64,000 bases of DNA from Candidatus Aalborgicola bjergmarkensis (GTDB lineage Bacteria > Pseudomonadota > Gammaproteobacteria > Burkholderiales > Burkholderiaceae_C): the NCBI GenBank assembly GCA_016708725.1, contig JADJFE010000003.1:62001-126000 (forward strand), in the 5' to 3' direction. Positions 39,961 to 47,669 of the stretch are shown here, one piece after another. The position numbers and the translations under genes are program-made. The notes under the pieces were generated by a model, which made no database searches, was not told where the DNA came from, and saw nothing but the letters and a program-made list of their open reading frames with translations. Position 1 is the first letter of the stretch. Each line of letters begins with the position of its first letter.

Positions 39961-40335
39961 TTAAGGCCGACTGAATGCTTTGCGAACAAACGCGACTCCC
40001 ATCCCTGAAATGGACACACCGAATCCGTACCACATGACAACAAAGGTCCAGTATGCATTCGGTTGATCATCGAGAGAAAAACTCGTCGTGCACATTTTGA
40101 GCACACAGTGCACGGTACCGGAATGCACTGCAGAGAACGCCAGATAGACACAAACCAGCCCAACTCCGAGGAAGAAAACTCCGCCCAACAAAAGCGCAAA
40201 TGGTCTATGCACTTGCGGCTGCTTCCAAGAAATGGCTTTCTTTGAGTTTGAGATGAAAAGGACACAAGGCACAAAGGCGGCAGCGAGCGCCAAATATAGC
40301 GAGACCTTCCAAAAATCCAAAACTTCCACGAGCAA
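39961..40335 (-). CDS. Small integral membrane protein, integron gene cassette
   Basis: The 124-residue product has three hydrophobic segments (SLYLALAAAFVPCVLFIS, FALLLGGVFFLGVGLVCVYL, YWTFVVMWYGFGVSISGMG). No family was recognised. The frame opens at a TTG 2 bp after GTTAAGGC, a cassette-junction-like sequence, and its TAA lies inside the next attC. The cassette context supports it being a real mobile gene despite the weak start. Confidence 0.65.
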   Translation of the reverse strand: MLVEVLDFWKVSLYLALAAAFVPCVLFISNSKKAISWKQPQVHRPFALLLGGVFFLGVGLVCVYLAFSAVHSGTVHCVLKMCTTSFSLDDQPNAYWTFVVMWYGFGVSISGMGVAFVRKAFSRP

Positions 40336-40336
40336 G

Positions 40337-40380
40337 CCTTAACGTAATGTTCAGAGCACAACCTGCTCTATAAGTTGGGC
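40337..40380 (-). other. Cassette-junction / attC-like site at array start
   Basis: On the minus strand GCCCAAC, a short AGAGCA-TGCTCT hairpin and GTTAAGG are arranged as R''-stem-R', but at 44 bp it is shorter than usual attC sites. A near copy (CCCTAAC ... GTTGGGC) lies at the matching place of the second 2.2-kb duplicate (about 45037-45080). It may be a remnant att site where the cassettes joined. Confidence 0.4.
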
Positions 40381-40507
40381 GCTGCTCCATAAGTTGGCCA
40401 TGAAATTCCTCCTGAAAGTGGCTTTCAGCCTTGCTGCATGCTGAATATACCGGATGAATATCCCGTTATAAAAATTCCATGAAACCCAGCACTCTACCGA
40501 GTGCGAT
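40381..40507. other. Leader stretch with short ORF
   Basis: On the minus strand AGGAGG precedes an ATG opening a 16-codon ORF, MANLWSSAQLIEQVVL. Its second copy near 45090 stops after 12 codons. It may be the start of a truncated gene; nothing else is visible. Confidence 0.35.
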
Positions 40508-41060
40508 TTACAGCCTCCGGGCAAAAACACCATCCCCCCCCACCCCCAAAACCAACCTCTGCGATGCCCGCGTCGCCGCCACATAAAACACCCGCGCCGC
40601 ATCCTTCTCATCCTCCCCCGGTGCGGGCATATGCCCCACGCCGGGGAGCGCCACCACGGGGAATTCGAGGCCTTTGCTGGCGTGCATGGTCATGACCTTG
40701 ATCTTGTTGCTTGAGGGATCGTAGTCGCCGCTTTTGATGCGGTTTTCCAGCGGCAGTTTGCGCTGGTGGAGCACCCGGGCGCATTGGTCGCGGGTTTTCC
40801 AGTCGGCGCAGAGGACTGCCATGTCGCCCCAGGCGTGGCTCCTGGTGGGACAAGTTTTTCCCGTCCTTCACCTCCAGAATCAGGATGCCACGGCTGGGGT
40901 GCAGCACCACAAAGTCGGGGTGGTACTGCCGGGGGCCGATGGGCACGTTGTACCAGAGCAGGTAATCGTCGTCGAGCTTTTGCTCCAGCCGCTCGGCCAG
41001 CCGCCGCTCGCCGGTAGTGTCAAATGCCGTGGTGCCGATAGCGGGAATGAGAGTTGCCAT
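40508..41060 (-). pseudogene. NERD-UvrD/Rep helicase relic, copy A
   Basis: The first part reads as a NERD nuclease-related domain (ATLIPAIGTTAFDTTGERRL, DFVVLHPSRGILILEVKDG). It then fuses out of frame to the C-terminal end of a UvrD-type helicase (NKIKVMTMHASKGLEFPVVA, FYVAATRASQRLVLGVGG), losing the Walker A and most of the motor. Motifs V and VI remain readable. The identical junction in copy B shows that the deletion predates the duplication. Confidence 0.8.
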
Positions 41061-41157
41061 GGAAAGCGTGCTGGGCTGAGGTTTTTCCGATTGTCACGCA
41101 TCCTTTGCTGCAGTATTCGCCGCATAAATTGCGGTGAATAAGTCCGATAATCACCGC

Positions 41158-42294
41158 ATGCGCCCCCACCGTCCTCATCGTTCTATTCGCACCCCCCGCT
41201 ACATCTGGCAGCTGCCCGACTGGCCGCACCTGACTTTTGATGCTGCTGCGCTGGCTGCGCCGCTGGCACAGGTGCACCGTGCGCAGGGGGTGCTGGCGGG
41301 CGCATGGCCGAGCTGGGGCTGGCACAGTGACCAGGCCACCTTGCAGGTACTCACGCAGGAGGTCATCACCACCAGCGCCATCGAGGGCGAACGCCTGGAC
41401 CAGGAGGCCGTGCGCTCGTCTGTGGCGCGCAGGCTCGGGCTGGACATCGGTGCGCTGGCGCCCAGTGACCGGCATGTGGACGGCGTGGTGGACGTGGTGC
41501 TGGACGCCACCCACAACTACCACCAGCCGCTCACCCCCGAGCGCCTGTTCGGCTGGCACGCCGCCCTGTTCCCCACCGGCTACAGCGGGCGTCTGCGCAT
41601 CCGCGTGGCGCAGTGGCGCACCGACGCCAGCGGCCCCATGGATGTGGTATCCGGCCCTGTGGGGCGGGAGAAGGTGCACTTCACCGCCCCGCCTGCTGCC
41701 AGCTTGCCCGCACAAACACAAGCCTTCTTTGACTGGTTTGATGCCCCACCGGCGGGCGACGCCCTCATCAAAGCCGGGCTGGCCCACCTGTGGCTGGTGA
41801 CGCTGCATCCGTTTGACGACGGAAACGGCCGCCTGAGCCGCGCCGTGGGCGACATGGCGCTGGCGCGTGCCGAGGGCTCCAGCCAGAGGTTCTACAGCTT
41901 TTGCGCCCAGATTCAGCGCGAGCGCAAAGCCTATTACGAGCAACTGGAAGCCACCCAGAAAGGCCCGCTGGACGTGACTGCGTGGCTGGACTGGTTTCTG
42001 GGCTGCCTGCTGCGTGCCGTGCAGGGTGCAGACGTCCTGCTCTTGGGCGTGCTGGACAAGGCCCGATTCTGGCAATGCTGGGCAGGCACGCCCATGAACG
42101 CACGGCAAACCCTGGTGCTGAACCACGTACTCGACGGCATGGAAGGCAAACTCACCAACGCCAGATGGGCAGCGGTTGGCAAATGCTCGCCAGACACCGC
42201 GCTGCGCGACATCAACGACCTGCTGGCGCTCGGGGTGCTGCGCAAGCTGGAGGGCGGCGGGCGGAGCACGGGCTATACCGTATGCATGAAATAA
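41158..42294 (+). CDS. Fic family protein (copy A of duplicated pair)
   Basis: The 378-residue Fic enzyme has RYIWQLPDWPHLTFD at the N-terminus, the inhibitory helix TTSAIEGERLD and the catalytic loop HPFDDGNGRLSR (about residue 217-228). It ends in a winged-helix-like domain (GKCSPDTALRDINDLLALGV). Compared with copy B it has lost one base near 41302 and two near 41332. These cancel, but residues between them read GAWPSWGWHSD instead of GRMAELGLAQRD, altering a short N-terminal helix. It is otherwise intact. The start may be the ATG at 41158 or the GTG at 41134. Confidence 0.85.
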   Translation: MRPHRPHRSIRTPRYIWQLPDWPHLTFDAAALAAPLAQVHRAQGVLAGAWPSWGWHSDQATLQVLTQEVITTSAIEGERLDQEAVRSSVARRLGLDIGALAPSDRHVDGVVDVVLDATHNYHQPLTPERLFGWHAALFPTGYSGRLRIRVAQWRTDASGPMDVVSGPVGREKVHFTAPPAASLPAQTQAFFDWFDAPPAGDALIKAGLAHLWLVTLHPFDDGNGRLSRAVGDMALARAEGSSQRFYSFCAQIQRERKAYYEQLEATQKGPLDVTAWLDWFLGCLLRAVQGADVLLLGVLDKARFWQCWAGTPMNARQTLVLNHVLDGMEGKLTNARWAAVGKCSPDTALRDINDLLALGVLRKLEGGGRSTGYTVCMK

Positions 42295-42308
42295 TTTGCT
42301 CTACTTTA

Positions 42309-42507
42309 CAGAGCTATTCCCGCTTGTCCCATAAGGCTTACAAAGCAATTCGTGCCTTAAAAAATGCCCCAAATGCCCCTTTTGCGCCAAGATTCACCAA
42401 AACCCACCAAAATCGACCCAAATCAGCGCTGCCATGGCACTCCAGGGGCCGTTTTTATATGCCGAAACAACCAAAAACCCTTATGGATCAAGCGATAACA
42501 GCTATCA
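42309..42507. repeat. About 200-bp palindromic element, copy A
   Basis: The left end AGCTATTCCCGCTTGTCCCA and the right end ...TATGGATCAAGCGATAACAGCTAT are imperfect inverted repeats related to those of the 176-bp family, but the interior is different and lacks the AACGGGCCGTT block. A second copy is at 47019-47217. Confidence 0.65.
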
Positions 42508-42528
42508 AAACTAAAGTGAGTTATCCCA

Positions 42529-42592
42529 TGGCAAGTACCAACGCAGGTACCAACACCGCGCGCAGCAGCTTTACCACGCTGGGCATGCAGAT
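42529..42592 (-). pseudogene. abiEii 3' relic
   Basis: The minus strand encodes SVVKLLRAVLVPALVLAMG, matching the C-terminus of the intact abiEii at 43363 (VVKLLREALVPALALAMG). Only these codons remain, right after the palindromic element. Confidence 0.7.
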
Positions 42593-42660
42593 CAAATTCT
42601 GCTTGACACCCTTCCAGTCGGATATATACCATGGTAAATATCCCGCATTCAGGAGTCACC

Positions 42661-42912
42661 ATGTTGCAAACTGCCAAAGTATTCGTCACCGGCCGCAGCC
42701 AAGCCGTGCGCTTGCCGCTGGAGTTCCGGTTTGATAGCCCCGAAGTCTTCATCCGGCGCGACCCGGCCACGGGCGATGTGGTGCTATCGGCAAAACCCAC
42801 CGATTGGCAGGGCCTGCTGGACGCCGTGGCGCACAACGCCGACCAGGACTTCAGCCTGGAGCGCCGCCCCGCACAGCCGCGCCGCGACCCTTTTGATGGC
42901 TGGGAAGAATGA
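42661..42912 (+). CDS. vapB: VapB-type antitoxin (AbrB fold)
   Basis: The 83-residue protein starts MLQTAKVFVTGRSQAVRLPL, the swapped-hairpin AbrB/MazE DNA-binding motif of VapB, and has a toxin-binding C-terminal tail. It should neutralise the adjacent PIN toxin and autoregulate the operon. The ATG at 42661 follows AGGAGTCACC; the frame is open further to 42631. It overlaps vapC by 4 bp. An ATATACCATGGTAAATAT palindrome-rich stretch (about 42622-42640) just upstream may be the operator. Confidence 0.88.
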   Translation: MLQTAKVFVTGRSQAVRLPLEFRFDSPEVFIRRDPATGDVVLSAKPTDWQGLLDAVAHNADQDFSLERRPAQPRRDPFDGWEE

Positions 42913-43310
42913 GCCCGCGCTACCTGCTGGACACCAACATTGTCAGCCACATCATGCAAGGGCGCGACAGCGTGCTACTACAGCGGCTGGCCGCACTGCG
43001 CGTGGGCGACGCCGTGATTTCCAGCGTCACCCTGGCCGAACTGGAATACGGTCTGCACCGCCGCAATCAGCCCCCCAAGCTGCGCAACGCACTGACGCAA
43101 GTACTGCTGCGCATGGACGTGCTGGCGTGGGACGAAACTGTGGCGCGCTGCTACGGAGAACTGTGTGCCACGCTGGAGTCACGCGGCATCAACCTGAGCG
43201 ACCTGGACATGATGATCGCTGCGCACGCCAAGGCGTCCGGCCTCACCCTGGTCAGCCGGGATCGTGCCTTTGCGCAAATCGCTCCAGAGGTGGTGGTGGA
43301 GGTTTGGTAG
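42909..43310 (+). CDS. vapC: VapC-type PIN-domain ribonuclease toxin
   Basis: The 133-residue PIN domain keeps its acidic residues: D8 in YLLDTNIVSH, E44/E46 in LAELEYG, D98/D100 in LSDLDMMIAAHA and D118 in SRDRAF. This predicts an Mg-dependent RNase that arrests translation (tRNA or rRNA cleavage in studied members). Translation is coupled to vapB by an ATGA overlap. A vapC end-like relic at 37242-37252 suggests that a second copy once existed nearby. Confidence 0.9.
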   Translation: MSPRYLLDTNIVSHIMQGRDSVLLQRLAALRVGDAVISSVTLAELEYGLHRRNQPPKLRNALTQVLLRMDVLAWDETVARCYGELCATLESRGINLSDLDMMIAAHAKASGLTLVSRDRAFAQIAPEVVVEVW

Positions 43311-43362
43311 GCGGCTATTTTGGCGCTAGCGCTTGTGGGATGTGCGGGAGCAGCTATTAAAA

Positions 43363-44226
43363 CTAAAGTGAGTAACCCATGGCAAGCGCCAACGCTGGCA
43401 CCAACGCCTCGCGCAGCAGCTTTACTACGGTTGGCAACGGTGCCGCCTCCAAAGCATTCTTTTTGAGAAACGCCTTCCACAGAGCCTGGCGCGAAGCATC
43501 GTTGGCAAACTCGTCACTCAGCCCCATGGGCGTATCCATTGGCAGCGCAGTTCCCCGGCGGGTGAAAGTTGCCTCGATGGCCGCCGCCAGGGTGGCCCGG
43601 TCCAGCGTTTCGCGCTCCAGCAACACGGACAAATCCAGATAGTCTTTCACCCGGCTATTGGCCATGCCCAGCAGCACGATGGCGTGCAACTTCTCTGCCA
43701 CCACCGTGTAGACCGGGTAGGTGCGCAACTGCGGCGCCGGGAAACCGGACAGCAGCACGGGGTAGCTGGCATCCACCGGACCGGGGGTAACGGCATCGCC
43801 AAACCCGATGTCCACTTGGACCCTGCACCGGGCGCGGGCCAGCTCGGCTGACACCAGCACACGGGCACCGGCGTAGCCTGCGTTCTTGCGAATCTCGTCC
43901 ACCACCACCGTGGCGGCATCGAACACCATGCTGTCCTCAGCGGCCACCGACACAATGTCCCGAAACGCCTGTGCGATTGCACCCAGATCACTGGCGCCAA
44001 AGCCCAGCAAATCCACATCGCGCGTGGGCCGGTGCGGCATGGCGTACCACAGGTTGAACAGCATGGCGCCTTTGAGCACAAAACGCTGGGCATGGGCCGA
44101 CTGGCCCAGCCGGTACAAAAAGCGCTCCAGTGCATAGCGCACCAGCACGGCGTTGAAATCGGTTTTCTCCGCCTTGGCAATCTGCAACAAACGCGCCCGC
44201 ACCGAAGCCGCCAGATCGGGTGCCAT
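43363..44226 (-). CDS. abiEii: AbiEii-type nucleotidyltransferase toxin (type IV toxin-antitoxin)
   Basis: The 287-residue DUF1814/AbiEii protein has FVLKGAMLFNLW followed by PTRDVDLLG (Asp70, Asp72), the DNA-polymerase-beta-type nucleotidyltransferase core, and DYLDLSVLLERE later. In studied abortive-infection systems such toxins block growth, by tRNA 3'-end modification in some members, until counteracted by AbiEi. It starts directly after the AbiEi stop (TAGATG). Full length; the C-terminus is duplicated as a relic at 42529. Confidence 0.88.
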   Translation of the reverse strand: MAPDLAASVRARLLQIAKAEKTDFNAVLVRYALERFLYRLGQSAHAQRFVLKGAMLFNLWYAMPHRPTRDVDLLGFGASDLGAIAQAFRDIVSVAAEDSMVFDAATVVVDEIRKNAGYAGARVLVSAELARARCRVQVDIGFGDAVTPGPVDASYPVLLSGFPAPQLRTYPVYTVVAEKLHAIVLLGMANSRVKDYLDLSVLLERETLDRATLAAAIEATFTRRGTALPMDTPMGLSDEFANDASRQALWKAFLKKNALEAAPLPTVVKLLREALVPALALAMGYSL

Positions 44227-44841
44227 CTATGCCCCGTGCCCCAGCGCTTCCAGGTAGGGGCGCATCACATTGGCCACGCGGCACACCTTGGCGTAGCGCC
44301 ACAATTCATCGGCGCTGGTCTTGCGGCTGCCGAGCGCGTCCTTCAAGGCTTCCAGCGCCACATCCAGCCCGATCTTGTTGCGGTGCTTGAAGCAGTCGGC
44401 CACCGTCTTGGCCACGCCATACACCCGTAGCGGCACCTGCTCTGCGTGGATGGTTTCCACGCCTTGGGAGTAGGCATCGCCCGAGAACTGCACCATCTTC
44501 ACCGGCGGGTAGTCCAGCGTGGGCGCGTGGCTACCTTGTGGCATGGCAATCCACACCTGACGCGGCAGCTGGGTGGTGAGTCCGTGCAGCTGCAAGGCGG
44601 TGAGCAGACAAAACACCGCCTGCGGCACCCGCACCGCCAGAGTGGCCAGGCTCTCGTGCTCCGACGCCTGCGTACCCGGCAGCCGGTACACCCCGCGCCC
44701 CACGCGCTCCAGCTGCCCGCTGGCCGTAAGCCGTGTGAGCACCACCCGCCCGATACCCAGCGCCTGCATCTGGCTGGCGCGCAGCAGCCCGTTCTGCCGG
44801 GCAAGGTCCAGTACCTGCTGGGGATTGGTGGGTGGAGTCAT
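44227..44841 (-). CDS. abiEi: AbiEi-type antitoxin with winged-helix domain
   Basis: The 204-residue protein has an N-terminal winged helix (LLRASQMQALGIGRVVLTRL, then LERVGRGVYRLPG) and a C-terminal antitoxin domain with VYGVAKTVADCFKHRNKIG, the AbiEi signature. It should repress its promoter and counter AbiEii encoded immediately downstream. The gene pair sits between the 2.2-kb duplicates. Confidence 0.88.
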   Translation of the reverse strand: MTPPTNPQQVLDLARQNGLLRASQMQALGIGRVVLTRLTASGQLERVGRGVYRLPGTQASEHESLATLAVRVPQAVFCLLTALQLHGLTTQLPRQVWIAMPQGSHAPTLDYPPVKMVQFSGDAYSQGVETIHAEQVPLRVYGVAKTVADCFKHRNKIGLDVALEALKDALGSRKTSADELWRYAKVCRVANVMRPYLEALGHGA

Positions 44842-45035
44842 GGGGCGCGCGTATGTTCCGTTTATTCGTTAATTGAAAGCAATTCAATGGATTATGGAAC
44901 ATCGACCAATCTGCGAGCACACGCCGGACGGCGGGAGGCGACGTATGCAGTATGTATGAAATAGGGCACTAGCGCTTGTGGGATGGGCGGGAGCAGCTAT
45001 TAAAATAGAATGAATGTCGGGAGACGCATTGCAGC
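44842..45035. other. abiE promoter region and repeat junction
   Basis: This is a non-coding stretch. It carries a short CTAGCGCTTGTGGGATGGGCGGGAGCAGCTATT repeat (split family also at 43320 and 37258). A stretch GACGTATGCAGTATGTATGA resembles the 3' end of the fic genes. No gene seen. Confidence 0.5.
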
Positions 45036-45215
45036 CCTAACGTAATGTCCAGAGCACAACCTACTCTATAAGTTGGGCGCTGCTCCATAAGTTGGCCATG
45101 AAATTCCTCCTGAAAGTGGCTTGTGGCCTTGTTGTATGCTGAATATGTCGGATAAATACCCCGTCATAAAAATTCCATGAACCCCAGCACTCCCCAGCAC
45201 ACCACCCAGTTCGCC

Positions 45216-45768
45216 TTACAGCCTCCGGGCAAAAGCACCATCCCCGCCCACCCCCACCACCAACCTCTGACTAGCCCTGGTCGCCGCCACATAAAACACC
45301 CTTGCCGCGTCCTTCTCATCCTCCCCCGGTGCGGGCATGTGCCCCACGCCGGGGAGCGCCACCACGGGGAATTCGAGGCCTTTGCTGGCGTGCATGGTCA
45401 TGACCTTGATCTTGTTGCTGCTGGGGTTGTAGTCGCCGCTTTTCACGCGGTTTTCCAGCGGCAGTTTGCGCTGGTGGAGCACCCGGGCGCATTGGTCGCG
45501 GGTTTTCCAGTCGGCGCAGAGGACTGCCATGTCGCCCCAGGCGTGGCTCCTGGTGGGGCAAGTTTTTCCCGTCCTTCACCTCCAGAATCAGGATGCCACG
45601 GCTGGGGTGCAGCACCACAAAGTCGGGGTGGCACTGCCGGGGGCCAATGGGCACGTTGTACCAGAGCAGGTAATCGTCGTCGAGCTTCTTTTCCAGCCGC
45701 TCGGCCAGCCGCCGCTCGCCCGTGGTGTCAAAGGCCGTGGTGCCAATAGCGGGAATGAGTGTTGCCAT
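45216..45768 (-). pseudogene. NERD-UvrD/Rep helicase relic, copy B
   Basis: It has the same out-of-frame fusion of NERD N-terminus and UvrD C-terminus as copy A (EVKDGKNLPHQEP, then VMTMHASKGLEFPVVA in another frame). Only scattered substitutions separate the two. Confidence 0.8.
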
Positions 45769-45865
45769 GAAATGCGTGCTGCGCTGAGGTTTTTCCGATT
45801 GTCACGCATCCTTTGCTGCAGCATTCGCCGCACAAATTGCGGTGAATAGGTCCGATAATCACCGC

Positions 45866-47004
45866 ATGCGCCCCCACCGTCCTCACCGTCCTATTCGCAC
45901 CCCCCGCTACATCTGGCAGCTGCCCGACTGGCCGCACCTGACTTTTGATGCTGCTGCGCTGGCTGCGCCGCTGGCACAGGTGCACCGTGCGCAGGGGGTG
46001 CTGGCGGGGCGCATGGCCGAGCTGGGGCTGGCACAGCGTGACCAGGCCACCTTGCAGGTACTCACGCAGGAGGTCATCACCACCAGCGCCATCGAGGGCG
46101 AACGCCTGGACCAGGAGGCCGTGCGCTCGTCTGTGGCGCGCAGGCTCGGGCTGGACATCGGTGCGCTGGCGCCCAGCGACCGGCATGTGGACGGCGTGGT
46201 GGACGTGGTGCTGGACGCCACCCGCAACCACCACCAGCCACTCACCCTCGAGCGCCTGTTCGGCTGGCACGCCGCCCTGTTTCCCACCGGCTACAGCGGG
46301 CGTCTGCGCATCCGCGTGGCGCAGTGGCGCACCGACGCCAGCGGTCCCATGGATGTGGTATCCGGCCCTGTGGGGCGGGAGAAGGTGCACTTCACCGCCC
46401 CGCCTGCCGCCAGTTTGCCCACACAAACACAAACTTTCTTCGACTGGTTTGACGCCCCTGCGGCGGGCGACGCCCTCATCAAAGCCGGGCTGGCCCACCT
46501 GTGGCTGGTGACGCTGCATCCGTTTGACGACGGAAACGGCCGCCTGAGCCGCGCCGTGGGCGACATGGCGCTGGCGCGTGCCGAGGGCTCCAGCCAGAGG
46601 TTCTACAGCTTCAGCGCCCAAATACAGCGCGAGCGCAAAGCCTACTACGAGCAACTGGAAGCCCGCAGAAAGGCCCGCTGGACGTGACTGCGTGGCTGGA
46701 CTGGTTTCTGGGCTGCCTGCTGCGTGCCGTGCAGGGTGCAGACGTCCTGCTCTTGGGCGTGCTGGACAAGGCCCGATTCTGGCAATGCTGGGCAGGCACG
46801 CCCATGAACGCACGGCAAACCCTGGTGCTGAACCACGTACTCGACGGCATGGAAGGCAAACTCACCAACGCCAGATGGGCAGCGGTTGGCAAATGCTCGC
46901 CAGACACCGCGCTGCGCGACATCAACGACCTGCTGGCGCTCGGGGTGCTGCGCAAGCTGGAGGGCGGCGGCGCGAGCACGGGCTATACCGTATGCATGAA
47001 ATAA
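45866..47004 (+). pseudogene. Fic family gene, copy B, frameshifted after the catalytic loop
   Basis: The N-terminal part keeps the ancestral sequence (LAGRMAELGLAQRDQATL), inhibitory motif TTSAIEGERLD and catalytic loop HPFDDGNGRLSR. One base is lost near 46665 (GCCCGCAGAAAGG versus GCCACCCAGAAAGG in copy A), so the frame reads LEARRKARWT and stops at 46687. The rest continues in another frame to 47004. A truncated 274-residue Fic protein with the active site and inhibitory helix could still be made. Confidence 0.8.
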
Positions 47005-47018
47005 TTTGCTCTACTTTA

Positions 47019-47217
47019 CAGAGCTGCTCCCGCTTGTCCCATAAGGCTTACAAGGCAATTCGTGCCTTAAAAAATGCCCCAAATGCCCCTTTTGCGCCAA
47101 GATTCACCAAAACCCACCAAAATCGACCCAAATCAGCGCTGCCATGGCACTCCAGGGGCCGTTTTTATATGCCGAAACAACCAAAAACCCTTATGGATCA
47201 AGCTGGGGAAGCTATCA
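47019..47217. repeat. About 200-bp palindromic element, copy B
   Basis: It matches 42309-42507 with few changes. The left end is AGCTGCTCCCGCTTGTCCCA; the right end is degenerate (GGATCAAGCTGGGGAAGCTAT). Confidence 0.65.
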
Positions 47218-47268
47218 AAACTAAAGTGAGTTATCCCATGGCGCTCTGGAGGGCCAAAGGCCCGAAGC

Positions 47269-47491
47269 CATACCAGCCTGGGGCAACGCCCCAGGTTGAA
47301 AGCCCGTTTCATTTCGTGGCTCATTTCGTGGCTAGTTTGGTGGAAGATCATGTTCGTGATGCCACGAAATTGATGCCCGACCTCGTGTCCGACCTCGTAA
47401 TCCGGGATGCGTTGGATCGAGCCTTCATTCCTGGTGGGTGGGGCGATTCGGGTGGGACGCGATACCTGGGGCGATGCCCCAGGCTGGTATG
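47269..47491. repeat. 223-bp element with hairpin terminal inverted repeats, copy 2
   Basis: It has the same length as the copy at 36915-37137, with only a few substitutions. Flanking similarity covers CTCTGGAGGGCCAAAGGCCC on the left and AAACCGCACCTTTGGTGCT on the right, both also short palindromes. It directly follows duplicate B. Confidence 0.75.
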
Positions 47492-47669
47492 AAACCGCAC
47501 CTTTGGTGCTGGCACGCGCTGTCATGGCAAAGCGGGCGCTTCAACATCGACCACCATCAACAAATGACCATTGGGGGTCAAACGTAAGGTAACTGCGTCG
47601 TCAGGGGGCAAATGACATGGTTGTTGAGTGAAGCGGTTCGTCCTTGGGTTTGAGTTCGAAGCACATGCA

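Larger units (their letters stand above)
37942..39966 (-). other. attC site of membrane-protein cassette, split by group II intron
   Basis: Removing the intron joins 39966-39933 to 37994-37942 into an 87-bp site on the minus strand. It runs from CCTTAAC (R'', containing the stop of the membrane-protein gene) to GTTAAAC (R'). Arms GACaCGGAaCCACAAC and GTTGTGGTCCGGTC pair with extrahelical A's, the same pattern as the other attC. The loop holds the hairpin GCGGC-GAA-GCCGC just before the intron insertion point. Confidence 0.75.
40335..42534. repeat. 2.2-kb direct duplication, copy A
   Basis: This segment (short leader ORF, helicase relic, fic, palindromic element) is repeated at 45036-47241 in the same orientation with only scattered differences. 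The similarity ends abruptly at CTAAAGTGAGTTATCCCATG on the right. The two copies flank vapBC and abiE. Confidence 0.85.
45036..47241. repeat. 2.2-kb direct duplication, copy B
   Basis: It repeats copy A at 40335-42534 in the same orientation, including the helicase relic, fic and palindromic element. Beyond the right edge it joins a copy of the 223-bp hairpin element instead of the abiEii relic. Confidence 0.85.

Noticed and set aside
40337..40380. Possible attI with integrase gene nearby
   Set aside because: No tyrosine-recombinase ORF exists in the window, so the site is reported only as a cassette-junction-like sequence.
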